Assembly: GCF_900105755.1 (NCBI RefSeq)
Contig: NZ_FNTQ01000001.1
Span: 3,534,001 to 3,598,000, forward strand
Direction of reading: 5' to 3'
DNA: 64,000 nucleotides
DNA from: Streptomyces sp. Ag109_O5-10
Lineage (GTDB): Bacteria; Actinomycetota; Actinomycetes; Streptomycetales; Streptomycetaceae
A model generated the notes under the pieces. The model saw only the letters and a program-made list of their open reading frames with translations, did no database searches and was not told where the DNA came from. Positions 11,562 to 19,413 of the stretch are shown in pieces. Position 1 is the first letter of the stretch. Each line of letters begins with the position of its first letter. Both the position numbers and the translations under genes were made by a program.

Positions 11562-11876
11562 GGCGCACTCTCCTCGGAAAAGGGGTCGCTCTACGCGCGT
11601 AGCGCCCCTGCTTTAAATAGTGCCCGGACCTGACCGAGCTTTTTCGACTCTCGATCCGTTCCGAGCATTCTGCCGCGCGAACGGGGGTTGTCCCTGCCGT
11701 CCGTCCCCCGCACCCGCACCCGAGCTTCCTGACCGAACTCTCGGATCCGCGCCGGGGTCCCGGATCATGGCAGGGGGCGCGGGAAGAACATCCTTCCCGC
11801 ACCCCGTTCCGTGGCCGTAACGCTGCCATTACAGCGTGCTTTTGACCATGCCTAGGACAAGGTCATGACCCCTGGG
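11562..11876. other. Lipoprotein-ATPase intergenic region with hairpin
   Basis: This 315-bp gap holds three things: the palindrome at 11591-11602 described separately; a hairpin at 11774-11805 (arms GCGGGAAG and CTTCCCGC around a six-base loop, extended by four more pairs past one mismatch), likely the terminator of the lipoprotein gene; and a ten-base palindrome GGTCATGACC near 11862-11871. No gene was seen. The hairpin and the A/T-richer stretch near 11615 suggest the ATPase operon has its own promoter. Confidence 0.55.
11591..11602. promoter_or_regulatory. Perfect palindrome upstream of the ATPase gene
   Basis: CTACGCGCGTAG is a perfect 12-bp palindrome 29 bases upstream of the proposed ATPase start. 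Its core ACGCGCGT recurs in both lipoprotein leaders (12982-12993 and 14331-14342). A TATTTAAA stretch about 14 bases further upstream on the minus strand could be part of the promoter. A shared repressor is the simplest reading. Confidence 0.5.
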
Positions 11877-12926
11877 TCAGGAGGTCTTGACCGTGATCGA
11901 ACCGTCCTTGATGCCGGCCTCGGCCTTCTTGAGCGCGGCCTGCAGGGCGGCGTTGTTCTTGAAGACCGGGTTGGAGTCGGCCAGGCCGACGCCACCGTTG
12001 TTCAGGGAGCCGCGGATCTCGCCGGACAGCGGCTTCTTGTCCTTGATGACGGACTTGGCGAGGTCGTACACCGCGCCCTCGACGTTCTTGAGGGCCGAGG
12101 TCAGGATGTAGTTCTTGTACTTCGACAGCGCGGCCTGGTTGTACTGGTCGGAGTCGACGCCGATCGCCCACACCTTGTGCGCGGCGGCGGCCTTGATGAC
12201 GCCCTGGCCGGAGAGGCCGGCGGCGGCGTAGACCACGTCGGCGCCCGCGCCGATCTGGCCCTCGGCGGCGGCCTCGCCCTTGTCGGGGCTGGAGAAGCCG
12301 CCCTCCTGGGCGGTCTGGGTCAGGTACTGGGCCTTGACCTTGACGTTCTTCTTGGTGTCCTTGACACCCTGCTCGAAGCCCGCCTCGAACTTGTGGATCA
12401 GCGGGACGTCCACGCCGCCGATGAAGCCGACGGTGTTCGACTTGGTGGTCAGCGCGGCGGTGACACCGGCCAGGTACGAGGACTGCTCCTCGTGGAAGAC
12501 CATGTCCGCGACGTTGCTCGACTGGTCCTGGTTGTCGTCGATGATGCCGAAGGTGATCTTCGGGAACTTCGCGGCGGCCTCCTTGACGGCGGGCGCGTAG
12601 GCGAAGCCGACACCGATCACCGGGTTGTAGCCGGACTTGGCCAGGGTCTCGAGACGCTGCACCTTGTCCGCGTCGGACTCGCCGTCCTGCGGCTCGATGT
12701 CCCGGCCGGTGACGCCGAACTCCTTGTCGGCCTTCTGGAAGCCGGCGTACGCGGCGTCGTTGAAGGACTGGTCGCCCTTGCCGCCGACGTCGTACGCGAG
12801 ACCGACGCCCTTGGACGCGCCGGCCTTGCCGGTGGACGAACTGGACGAGCTGCCGCACGCTGAAACAGTGACGGCAAGGGCTGCGGTTGCAACGCCCGCA
12901 ACGGCGATTCGGGACACCCGGCGCAT
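11877..12926 (-). CDS. BMP-family nucleoside-binding lipoprotein (copy 1)
   Basis: A 349-residue extracellular substrate-binding lipoprotein for the ABC transporter encoded downstream. The signal peptide ends in the lipobox VSAC with the lipidated Cys at residue 24, followed by a Ser-rich linker. The mature part has the BMP/PnrA hallmarks YDVGGKGDQSFNDAAYAG near the N-terminus and GVDVPLIHKFEAGFEQGV and AIGVDSDQYNQ further on. The ATG at 12926 follows GAAGGAG at about nine bases, which rules out the longer frame to 13013. It is closely similar to the next lipoprotein upstream, so the pair is a local duplication. Confidence 0.95.
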   Translation of the reverse strand: MRRVSRIAVAGVATAALAVTVSACGSSSSSSTGKAGASKGVGLAYDVGGKGDQSFNDAAYAGFQKADKEFGVTGRDIEPQDGESDADKVQRLETLAKSGYNPVIGVGFAYAPAVKEAAAKFPKITFGIIDDNQDQSSNVADMVFHEEQSSYLAGVTAALTTKSNTVGFIGGVDVPLIHKFEAGFEQGVKDTKKNVKVKAQYLTQTAQEGGFSSPDKGEAAAEGQIGAGADVVYAAAGLSGQGVIKAAAAHKVWAIGVDSDQYNQAALSKYKNYILTSALKNVEGAVYDLAKSVIKDKKPLSGEIRGSLNNGGVGLADSNPVFKNNAALQAALKKAEAGIKDGSITVKTS

Positions 12927-12981
12927 GGAACGAGACTCCTTCGTACAAGCGCCCAAACCAGGCGCTGGTTCCGCGGCAGCG

Positions 12982-13029
12982 TAACGCGCGTAGACCAGAC
13001 GGAAAACCCCCAATGTCCGGTCCGTTATC
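12982..13029 (-). promoter_or_regulatory. Two-part promoter motif of lipoprotein copy 1
   Basis: On the minus strand GATAACGG (13029-13022) is followed after exactly 27 bases by TCTACGCGCGTTA (12994-12982), about 56 bases before the start codon. The same two blocks with the same 27-base gap stand before lipoprotein copy 2. Between the blocks the two sequences differ, so both blocks look selected. Confidence 0.6.
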
Positions 13030-13070
13030 TAGCTGTGGCCACAGTCACCGCCAAGGTGACGGACAGCAGC

Positions 13071-13144
13071 GCGCCCCTTGCAGGAGGCAAGGGGCGCACG
13101 GACTGCAACGACGCGCGGGCGGCCGTACCCGTCGGTACGGCCGC
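13071..13144 (-). terminator. Tandem hairpin terminators after lipoprotein copy 2
   Basis: Two perfect hairpins follow the stop of copy 2. The first met by RNA polymerase has 11-base arms GCGGCCGTACC and GGTACGGCCGC (13119-13144) with a four-base loop. The second has 11-base arms GCGCCCCTTGC and GCAAGGGGCGC (13071-13097) with a five-base loop. No U-tract follows, as is usual in Streptomyces. They separate the two lipoprotein genes into different transcripts. Confidence 0.75.
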
Positions 13145-13170
13145 TCACCCGGCGACTTGTATATGTCGCA

Positions 13171-14247
13171 TTACTTCGTGTTGACGGTGACCTTGCCGTC
13201 GATGATGTCCTGCTTGGCCTTGTCGACGGCGGCGACGACCTTGGTCATGGCCTTGTACTTCGGGTTGGTGTCCGCGAAGCCGACGCCGCCGGTCTTCAGG
13301 GTGCCCTCGACGGTGCCGCTCTCCGGCTTGCCCTCGTAGACTGACTTCACCAGGTCGTACACGGCGCCGCCGACGTTCTTCAGCGCCGAGCCGAGGATGT
13401 AGTCCTTGTACTTGGCGAGCGCGGACTGCTGGTACTGGTCGGAGTCGACGCCGATCGCCCAGACCTTGTCGGAGGCGGCGGCCTCGATCACGCCCTGACC
13501 GGACAGGCCGGCCGCGTGGTAGATGACGTCGGCGCCGGCGTCGATCTGGCCCTGGGCGGCGGTCTTGCCCTTGTCCGGGCTGGAGAAGCCGCCCTCGGCC
13601 GCGGTCTGCGTCAGGTACTGCGACTCGATCTTGATCTTCGGGTTGACGGACTTGGCGCCCTGGTCGAACCCGGCCTCGAAGGTGTGGATCAGCGGGATGT
13701 CCACGCCGCCGATGAACCCGATGTGGTCCTTCTTGGTCGCGGAGGCGGCCGCGACACCGGCGAGGTAGGAGGACTGCTCGGCGGCGAACACCATGTCGAC
13801 GACGTTCTTCGCCTGGATCGTCGAGTCGTCGATCATGCCGAAGGTGATGTTCGGGTACTTGGCGGCGACCTCCTTGACGGCGGGCGCGTAGGAGTAGCCG
13901 ACCCCGATGATCGGGTTGTAGCCGGCCTTGGCGAGCGTGTCGAGACGCTGCACCTTGTCGGCGTCGGACTCGCCGTCCTGCGGCTCGATGTCCCGGCCGC
14001 CGATGCCGAACTCCTTCTCGGCCTTCTCGAAGCCGGCGAAGGCGGCGTCGTTGAAGGACTGGTCACCCTTGCCGCCGATGTCGTAGGCGAGGCCTATGCC
14101 CTTGCCGTTGTACTTGCCGGACGAGTTGGTGCTGGTCGCACCGCTGTCCGAGCTGGACTTGCCGCACCCGGCGGCCGCGAGGGCGATGACGGCAACGGCC
14201 ACCGCAGCTTGGGAGAACCGAGTCCTCCGACCCGAGATATGACGCAC
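13171..14247 (-). CDS. BMP-family nucleoside-binding lipoprotein (copy 2)
   Basis: A 358-residue paralogue of copy 1. The lipobox LAAAGC puts the lipidated Cys near residue 28. The mature protein shows YDIGGKGDQSFNDAAFAG, GVDIPLIHTFEAGFDQGA and AIGVDSDQYQQ. It is a likely second nucleoside receptor for the same ABC transporter. GTG at 14247 sits nine bases after GAAGGG and is preferred over GTG at 14256, which touches the Shine-Dalgarno sequence. Its own tandem terminators and promoter motif show that it is transcribed separately. Confidence 0.94.
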   Translation of the reverse strand: MRHISGRRTRFSQAAVAVAVIALAAAGCGKSSSDSGATSTNSSGKYNGKGIGLAYDIGGKGDQSFNDAAFAGFEKAEKEFGIGGRDIEPQDGESDADKVQRLDTLAKAGYNPIIGVGYSYAPAVKEVAAKYPNITFGMIDDSTIQAKNVVDMVFAAEQSSYLAGVAAASATKKDHIGFIGGVDIPLIHTFEAGFDQGAKSVNPKIKIESQYLTQTAAEGGFSSPDKGKTAAQGQIDAGADVIYHAAGLSGQGVIEAAASDKVWAIGVDSDQYQQSALAKYKDYILGSALKNVGGAVYDLVKSVYEGKPESGTVEGTLKTGGVGFADTNPKYKAMTKVVAAVDKAKQDIIDGKVTVNTK

Positions 14248-14330
14248 AGCAAGCACCCCTTCGTCCCCACGGCACCGTCACCGGCCCGCTTCCCCAACCG
14301 TCCACCCACGGTGGCGATTTCGGCGCACAG

Positions 14331-14378
14331 TAACGCGCGTAGAAGGGGAGGGGAACGGGGTTTCTCCGGGCCGTTATC
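14331..14378 (-). promoter_or_regulatory. Two-part promoter motif of lipoprotein copy 2
   Basis: GATAACGG (14378-14371) and TCTACGCGCGTTA (14343-14331) on the minus strand are again 27 bases apart. The palindromic block lies about 84 bases before the start. See copy 1 for comparison. Confidence 0.6.
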
Positions 14379-14620
14379 GAACCGTGCCGACTCCGGGTTA
14401 CAAGCGGCCTCCGCCGGTTACGGCGGGGTGACACAAGGGGGCGAAGGGGTGCCGACCGGGCACCCTTCCACCCCCTGTGGGACTTGCGTGGCTTGCGGGG
14501 AAGCCGACCGGTTCTCCCGCCGTCCGACATGCGTTCCCGCCGACATGCAGTCCTGCCGTCCTGCCGTCCGATACGTCTTCCGCCGCCGCGACCACATGAT
14601 CGCGCCGATCAGGGCGACGG
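14379..14620. other. Spacer upstream of lipoprotein copy 2
   Basis: Together with 14248-14378 this makes a 373-bp gap between the M20 gene and the lipoprotein. Apart from the promoter motif it holds short CTGCCGTC and CCGACATGC repeats near 14523-14570. No gene or strong hairpin was seen. Confidence 0.4.
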
Positions 14621-15838
14621 CTACATGGTCGCGTCGATCAGGGCGGCGGCCGTGAACAGCTCCACCCCGACGGTGATGGCCCGCTCGTCGGCGTCGAAGT
14701 CACCCTGGTGCAGGTCGCGCACGGTCCGCTCGCCCGGCGTGCGCACCCCGAGCCGCGCGAGGGCGCCCGGCACGTGCTCCAGGTACCAGGAGAAGTCCTC
14801 GCCGCCGAGGCTCTGCTCGGTGGTCTCGATGGAGTCGGTACCGCGCCGCGCGGTCATCGCGTCCCGGAGCAGTTCCGTGATCACCGGGTCGTTGACGACC
14901 GGCGGCACCCCGCGCACGTAGTTGATCTCGGACTTGGCGCGGTGCATGGTGGCGACCTCGTCGATCGCCGCGTGCACGACGTCCGGCGCGGTCCGCCAGG
15001 CCTCCAGGTCCAGGCAGCGCACGGTCCCGGAGAGCTCGGCGTGCTGCGGGATCACGTTGGGCGCGTGCCCGCACTCGATCCGGCCCCAGGTCACGGCGAG
15101 CCCGCTACGGCTGTCCACGCGCCGCCCGATGAGCGCCGGCACGTCGACGGCCACCCGGGCGGCGGCGGTGACCAGGTCGGTCGTCAGATGCGGCCGCGCG
15201 GTGTGCCCGCCGGGGCCGTCCAGCGCGACCTCGACCCGGTCGCAGGCGCTGGTGATGGCGCCGGTCCTGAGCCCGATCCGGCCCACGTCCACGCGGGGGT
15301 CGCAGTGCACGGCGATGATCCGCCCCACCCCGTCCAGCACCCCGGCCTCGATGGCGTCCGCGGCGCCGCCGGGCAGCACCTCCTCGGCGGGCTGGAAGAG
15401 CAGCCGCACCGGCCGCGGCAGCTGCCCCTTCGCGTGCAGCTCGGCGAGAACCAGTCCGGCGCCCAGCACCACTGTCGTATGCACGTCATGTCCGCAGGCG
15501 TGCGCCCGGTCCGGCACGGTGGACCGGTACGAGCACTCGGTCTTCATGTCCGGGATGGGCAGGGCGTCGATGTCGGCCCGCAGGGCGAGCACCGGGAGCC
15601 CGTCCCCGACCGTCCCGATGTCACAGACGAGTCCGGTCCCCGCCGGGAGGACGCGCGGCCGCAGGCCGGCCTTCTCCAGCCGCTCCTTGATGGCGGCCGT
15701 GGTGCGGAACTCCTGGTTGCCTAGCTCCGGGTGCATGTGCAGGTCGCGGCGGAAGGCGACGAGTTCGGCGTGCAGTTCCTCGCTGAGCACGCCGGGGAGC
15801 ACAGCCCCGGGAAGGTCGGCCTCGGTCTCTAGGGACAT
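14621..15838 (-). CDS. M20-family amidohydrolase
   Basis: A 405-residue cytoplasmic hydrolase of the M20D/hippuricase-like class, which removes acyl groups from amino acids or related amides. FRRDLHMHPELGNQEF is the family opening. ACGHDVHTTVVLGAG and FQPAEEVLPGGA hold the metal ligands and the catalytic glutamates, and GGEDFSWY carries the last glutamate ligand. The dimerisation domain lies between about residues 190 and 300. ATG at 15838 is chosen; GTG at 15850 sits directly against AGAGG. It precedes the nucleoside transporter genes on the same strand, but with a 373-bp gap, so operon membership is doubtful. Confidence 0.9.
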   Translation of the reverse strand: MSLETEADLPGAVLPGVLSEELHAELVAFRRDLHMHPELGNQEFRTTAAIKERLEKAGLRPRVLPAGTGLVCDIGTVGDGLPVLALRADIDALPIPDMKTECSYRSTVPDRAHACGHDVHTTVVLGAGLVLAELHAKGQLPRPVRLLFQPAEEVLPGGAADAIEAGVLDGVGRIIAVHCDPRVDVGRIGLRTGAITSACDRVEVALDGPGGHTARPHLTTDLVTAAARVAVDVPALIGRRVDSRSGLAVTWGRIECGHAPNVIPQHAELSGTVRCLDLEAWRTAPDVVHAAIDEVATMHRAKSEINYVRGVPPVVNDPVITELLRDAMTARRGTDSIETTEQSLGGEDFSWYLEHVPGALARLGVRTPGERTVRDLHQGDFDADERAITVGVELFTAAALIDATM

Positions 15839-16098
15839 CAATTGGTTCACCCTCTGAAGGGTAGGACGCCCGGGGGGTCAACTGACCCGAGATCAACAAA
15901 AGTTCAGCCCGTTAGGGGAAGAAAATCTGACCGCGGACGCATGACCTCGGACGTGGCTGGGTAACACGTATGTTTCCTCTTCCACGGATACCACGCCTGG
16001 CGGCGATCACGCCCGTCCTGTCCACCCACCGGAACGGGACCGGGCCGCGACCGTGACTTCGCCACACGGGCCCCGCCCGCCCGGTAGCGTGCGCGACC

Positions 16099-16755
16099 GT
16101 GACGGACCCGGAGACGACCGACTTCATAGAGACCACCCGTACGTCCTACGACACGATCGCCAGGGACTACGCCGCCGCCTTTCCCGGCATCCCAGACCTG
16201 CCTGTAGACATGTCCATGATCGCCGCCTTCGCCGCGCTGGTGAAGGCGAACGGCACCGCCCCCGTGGCCGACCTGGGCAGCGGCCCCGGCCACATCACGG
16301 CCCACCTGAACGACCTGGGTGTCCAGGCCTTCGGCATCGACCTCTCGCCCGCCATGGTCACCCTGGCCCGCGAGACCCACCCGGCCGTGCGCTTCCATCG
16401 GGGTTCCATGACCTCCCTGGACCTGCCCGACGAGACGCTCGGTGGCATCGTCGCCCTCTACTCGATCATCCACGTCCCCGACGACCACCTCCCGGCGACC
16501 TTCGCCGGCTTCCACCGCGTCCTGGTCCCCGGCGGCCACGTCCTGCTGTCGTTCCAGAAGGGCGAGACACCCGGCCTCCACCTCACCGAACGCTTCGGCC
16601 GCGAGATCGACCTGCGCTACCACTGGCGCCCCGCGTACGTGGTGAGCGACATGCTCGCCAAGGCGGGGCTGGACGTGGCGGCGACGCTGATCCGGGAACC
16701 GGTGGGGTCGGAGACGCGGCCGCGGGCCTTTGTCCTGGCCCGCAAGCCGGGCTGA
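16099..16755 (+). CDS. Class I SAM-dependent methyltransferase
   Basis: A 218-residue methyltransferase. The SAM-binding glycine-rich motif VADLGSGPGH is at about residues 56-65, the acidic end of strand 2 is GIDLSPAMV, and post-motif residues LYSIIHVPDD and FHRVLVPGGHVLLSF follow, as in UbiE/small-molecule methyltransferases. The start is GTG at 16099 with only a weak ribosome site. It stands alone and converges on the ligase gene at 16782. The substrate is unknown. Confidence 0.85.
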   Translation: MTDPETTDFIETTRTSYDTIARDYAAAFPGIPDLPVDMSMIAAFAALVKANGTAPVADLGSGPGHITAHLNDLGVQAFGIDLSPAMVTLARETHPAVRFHRGSMTSLDLPDETLGGIVALYSIIHVPDDHLPATFAGFHRVLVPGGHVLLSFQKGETPGLHLTERFGREIDLRYHWRPAYVVSDMLAKAGLDVAATLIREPVGSETRPRAFVLARKPG

Positions 16756-16781
16756 ACCGGCACCGCCCGAGGTGCGGGGCA

Positions 16782-17870
16782 TCACTCCTGGGTGCGCTGC
16801 ACGCACCCCGTGACGACGTCCCGCAGGCTCCCGGAGCCGGCCAGCAGCTCCCGCTGCTCGACGGCACCGTTGCCGCACCGCAGCAGCCGCTCCACGCCCT
16901 CCTCCGCGGCCGCCAGGTCACCGCTGCCGTCCAGGGCGTCCCGGGTGTGCGCGAGCAGTGACTCCAGTACGGCGGCGGCCGCGCGGGGCCGCATGGTGCC
17001 GGGATCGAGCAGTTCACCGCCGAGCCCGGACCGTGCAGCCCGCCAGCCGGCCAGCCGCTGCAGCCCCACCCCGTGGTCGACGGGCTCCCGCCCGGCCCGC
17101 CACTCCCGCGCGGCCGTCTCCACCAGCGCGCGGGCGAGGGTGGCCACGAGCACGGCGGTCCCGGCGCGCAGGCAGACGTCCGCGACCCGGATCTCCACGG
17201 TCGGGTAGCGCTGGGCCAGCCGGGCGTCGAAGTAGGCCATCCCCTCGTCCAGGATCACGCCGGTGGCCACCATGTCCGCCACCAGCCGGTGGTAGCGCTC
17301 GGCGGTCCGGAACAGCTCCACCGGACCGGCGGACGGCCACCTCGCCCACACCCGGCTGCGGTAACTGGAGTAGCCGGTGTCGTTGCCCTGCCAGAAGGGC
17401 GAGTTCCCGCTGATCGCGACGAGCACCGGCAGCCACGGCCGGATGCGGTCGAGAACCGCCACCCCCTCCTCGTCGGACTCCACGGCAACATGCACATGGC
17501 ATCCGCACACCAGCTGCTCCCGGGTGGCGATGCCGTACTGCTCGGCCAGCCACTGGTACCGCGGGTTCACACTGATGGAGGGGCTGACGGGCAGCGGCGA
17601 GGAGGCGAGCGCGACGACGGCACACCCCAGCTCCCCGGCCAGCCGGGCGGCCTCCTTGCGGCACCGGACGATCTCCTCCCCCAGCTCCGCCATGTCCGCC
17701 TGTGGATGGGTGGCGAACTCCAGCATCTGCCCGTAGAGCTCCTTCTCGAACACGTCCTGCCCCGGATCCACCAGCGAGGCCCGCGCCAGCACGGCCGCGG
17801 CCGACGCCCTGGGCTCACCCGATTCCGGGTCGACGAGCAGAAGCTCTTCCTCCACACCGACGGTACGCAC
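16782..17870 (-). CDS. YbdK-type carboxylate-amine ligase
   Basis: A 362-residue ligase of the glutamate-cysteine ligase 2 (YbdK/EgtA-like) family, which joins a carboxylate to an amine using ATP. The protein begins VRTVGVEEELLLVDP, the conserved nucleotide- and metal-binding start. CGCHVHVAVESDEEG and ISGNSPFWQGNDTGYSSYR form the active-site core, and PTVEIRVADVCL supplies later metal ligands. GTG at 17870 lies nine bases after GGAGGG. Family members have only weak gamma-glutamylcysteine synthase activity, so the true substrate is open. Confidence 0.9.
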   Translation of the reverse strand: MRTVGVEEELLLVDPESGEPRASAAAVLARASLVDPGQDVFEKELYGQMLEFATHPQADMAELGEEIVRCRKEAARLAGELGCAVVALASSPLPVSPSISVNPRYQWLAEQYGIATREQLVCGCHVHVAVESDEEGVAVLDRIRPWLPVLVAISGNSPFWQGNDTGYSSYRSRVWARWPSAGPVELFRTAERYHRLVADMVATGVILDEGMAYFDARLAQRYPTVEIRVADVCLRAGTAVLVATLARALVETAAREWRAGREPVDHGVGLQRLAGWRAARSGLGGELLDPGTMRPRAAAAVLESLLAHTRDALDGSGDLAAAEEGVERLLRCGNGAVEQRELLAGSGSLRDVVTGCVQRTQE

Positions 17871-18006
17871 GCAAATCCGCCCTCCGTCCACGCCGCGACC
17901 GTACGCGGCAAGCTGTACCCCCCGACTTCCCAGGCGGAGCGAGGGGACACCTGCCGCGCGTGGCAGGAGGATCCGTGCCACCCCACCCACGCCCGCGGCC
18001 CGACGG

Positions 18007-18771
18007 TCACTCCTCGGCGAACAGCTCCGCGGCGTCCGTGACGTGCACTGCGCGCTGGGCCCAGACCTCCAGTTGGTCCAGCTCCGTACAGGCGTCCACT
18101 TGCTCTCGAACGGACTCGCTCACCGGAATGCCACGCCATTCCAGGACCCGCAGCACCATCTCTGCGCACTGCTGGATCCGGCCTTCCTCACGCCCTTCCT
18201 CGCGCACCTGCTCCGCCAACGGGTGCCGCCAGAAGTACTGGATCGCCGTCATCAGGTCCCTCCACATCTGCTTCGCCTGGGGATCGACCAGGCACGAGTC
18301 GACGAACTGCACGAAGACCGCGGCACTGTCGCGGTCGATGGTCTGCACGGCGGCTGCCAGCGACTCCAGTATGGCCGGGGCGTGCCGCCCCCGCCCGTGT
18401 GTCATGGCCGACAGCACCGCAAGGGGTACGTCCCGCACCGCCTCCCGCTCATCCGCGATCACCGGCACGTTCTCCGGCCCCAGCACCAGCGGCCGCACCG
18501 TCAGCGACTCCCATCCCCGCAGGCCGAGCTGGATCGGCTGCGCCGCCCATTTCGCCGTCGCGCTGCTCTGCGTGATCACGATGAGCACCGGCTCACACCG
18601 GTACTTCTCGTAGAGGTAGGACAGGTAATACGGCCAGCTCCCCCGCTTACGGTCGTCCGGCTGCCCCTGCGATTCGACGACCAGAAGATACGTCCCCTCG
18701 TCCGTCTCCGCCCGCAGCAGCGTGTCCACCCGGCGCTCGACCGGCTCGATCTCCGTCAGGTCCACGTTCAT
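18007..18771 (-). pseudogene. PD-(D/E)XK-like conserved protein, 5' truncated
   Basis: The 254 codons match a very common Streptomyces hypothetical family related to Rpn/PD-(D/E)XK putative transposases: VERRVDTLLRAE, YLLVVESQGQPDD, WPYYLSYLYEKY and the C-terminal REEGREEGRIQQCAEMVLRVLEWRGI. Full members begin about 40 residues earlier with a helical lead. Here homology stops at MNVDLTEIEP, and the upstream sequence is instead antisense to a truncated XRE gene. The ATG at 18771 may allow expression of a shortened protein. The nuclease-core residues (VVESQG) remain. Confidence 0.6.
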
Positions 18772-19219
18772 CGCGGCGATTTCCCGCGTCCCGGAACTTC
18801 CGCCGAGGGAGCTGGAGTCGCGTGTGCAGCACCGGCTGCGGCGCAAGGCTGTCCTGGACGGCAAACCGTTCGACGCCATCATCCACGAGGCGGCACTGCG
18901 CATCATGGTGGGCGACCGCGCAGCTTCGCGAGCCCAGCTGAGCGAGGTGCTCGAAGCCTCCGAGGCGGACAACGTAACCGTGCGGGTCATCCCCTTCACC
19001 GAGGAGGGATTCGCGGGCGCGGCGAGCGCCATGCTGTACGCGGGCGGCGCCGTGTCCAAGCTGGACACCGTGGTGCGGGACGGACCGAACGGCGCCGCCT
19101 ACGTCGACTCCGAGGGCCAACTCGGCGCTCTTCGAACACTTCTCCGTACGCTGGAAGCCGCGTCGCTCAACCCCGACAGGTCCCGAGACCTGATCAACCG
19201 CGTGGCGAAGGAACTGTGA
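18772..19219 (+). pseudogene. XRE regulator of the WhiJ/DUF5753 type, HTH part lost
   Basis: The frame from about 18772 to the TGA at 19219 encodes the C-terminal DUF5753 ligand-binding domain: VPELPPRELESRV, RLRRKAVLDGKPFDAIIHEAAL and VIPFTEEGFAGAASAMLY. The helix-turn-helix half, normally about 110 residues, is absent, and the upstream sequence belongs to the opposite-strand gene. The remaining frame has no convincing start. Its stop overlaps the DUF397 start (TGATG), the normal arrangement for this regulator pair. Confidence 0.7.
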
Positions 19220-19413
19220 TGTCCGTTCCCGGCAGGTGGCAGAAGTCGCCCTACTCAAGCTTCGGCGACGGCGACTCCTGCGTAGAGATAGCGGCCTCCC
19301 CCACCCGCATATCCGTCCGCGACTCCAAGGACCCCACCGTCGGCACCCTCACCTTCCCGCCTGCGTCCTTCGCCCTCTTCGTCGCAGCCCTCAAGGACGT
19401 ACCGCGCCCCTAG
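19219..19413 (+). CDS. DUF397 small regulator partner
   Basis: A 64-residue protein with the DUF397 pattern: WQKSPYSSFGDGDSCVEIA, then ISVRDSKDP and a short Phe-rich end. Such proteins are encoded directly after XRE/DUF5753 regulators in Streptomyces and act with them in development or antibiotic control. Here the partner has lost its DNA-binding half, so this gene may be an orphan. Its TAG stop shares CTAG with the TAG stop of the convergent gene at 19410. Confidence 0.85.
   Translation: MSVPGRWQKSPYSSFGDGDSCVEIAASPTRISVRDSKDPTVGTLTFPPASFALFVAALKDVPRP

Noticed and set aside
14371..14400. A WhiG-like promoter (TAAC, 15 bases, TTCGATAA) before lipoprotein copy 2
   Set aside because: The match to TAAA-N15-GCCGATAA is partial, and the equivalent place before copy 1 does not show the upstream half.
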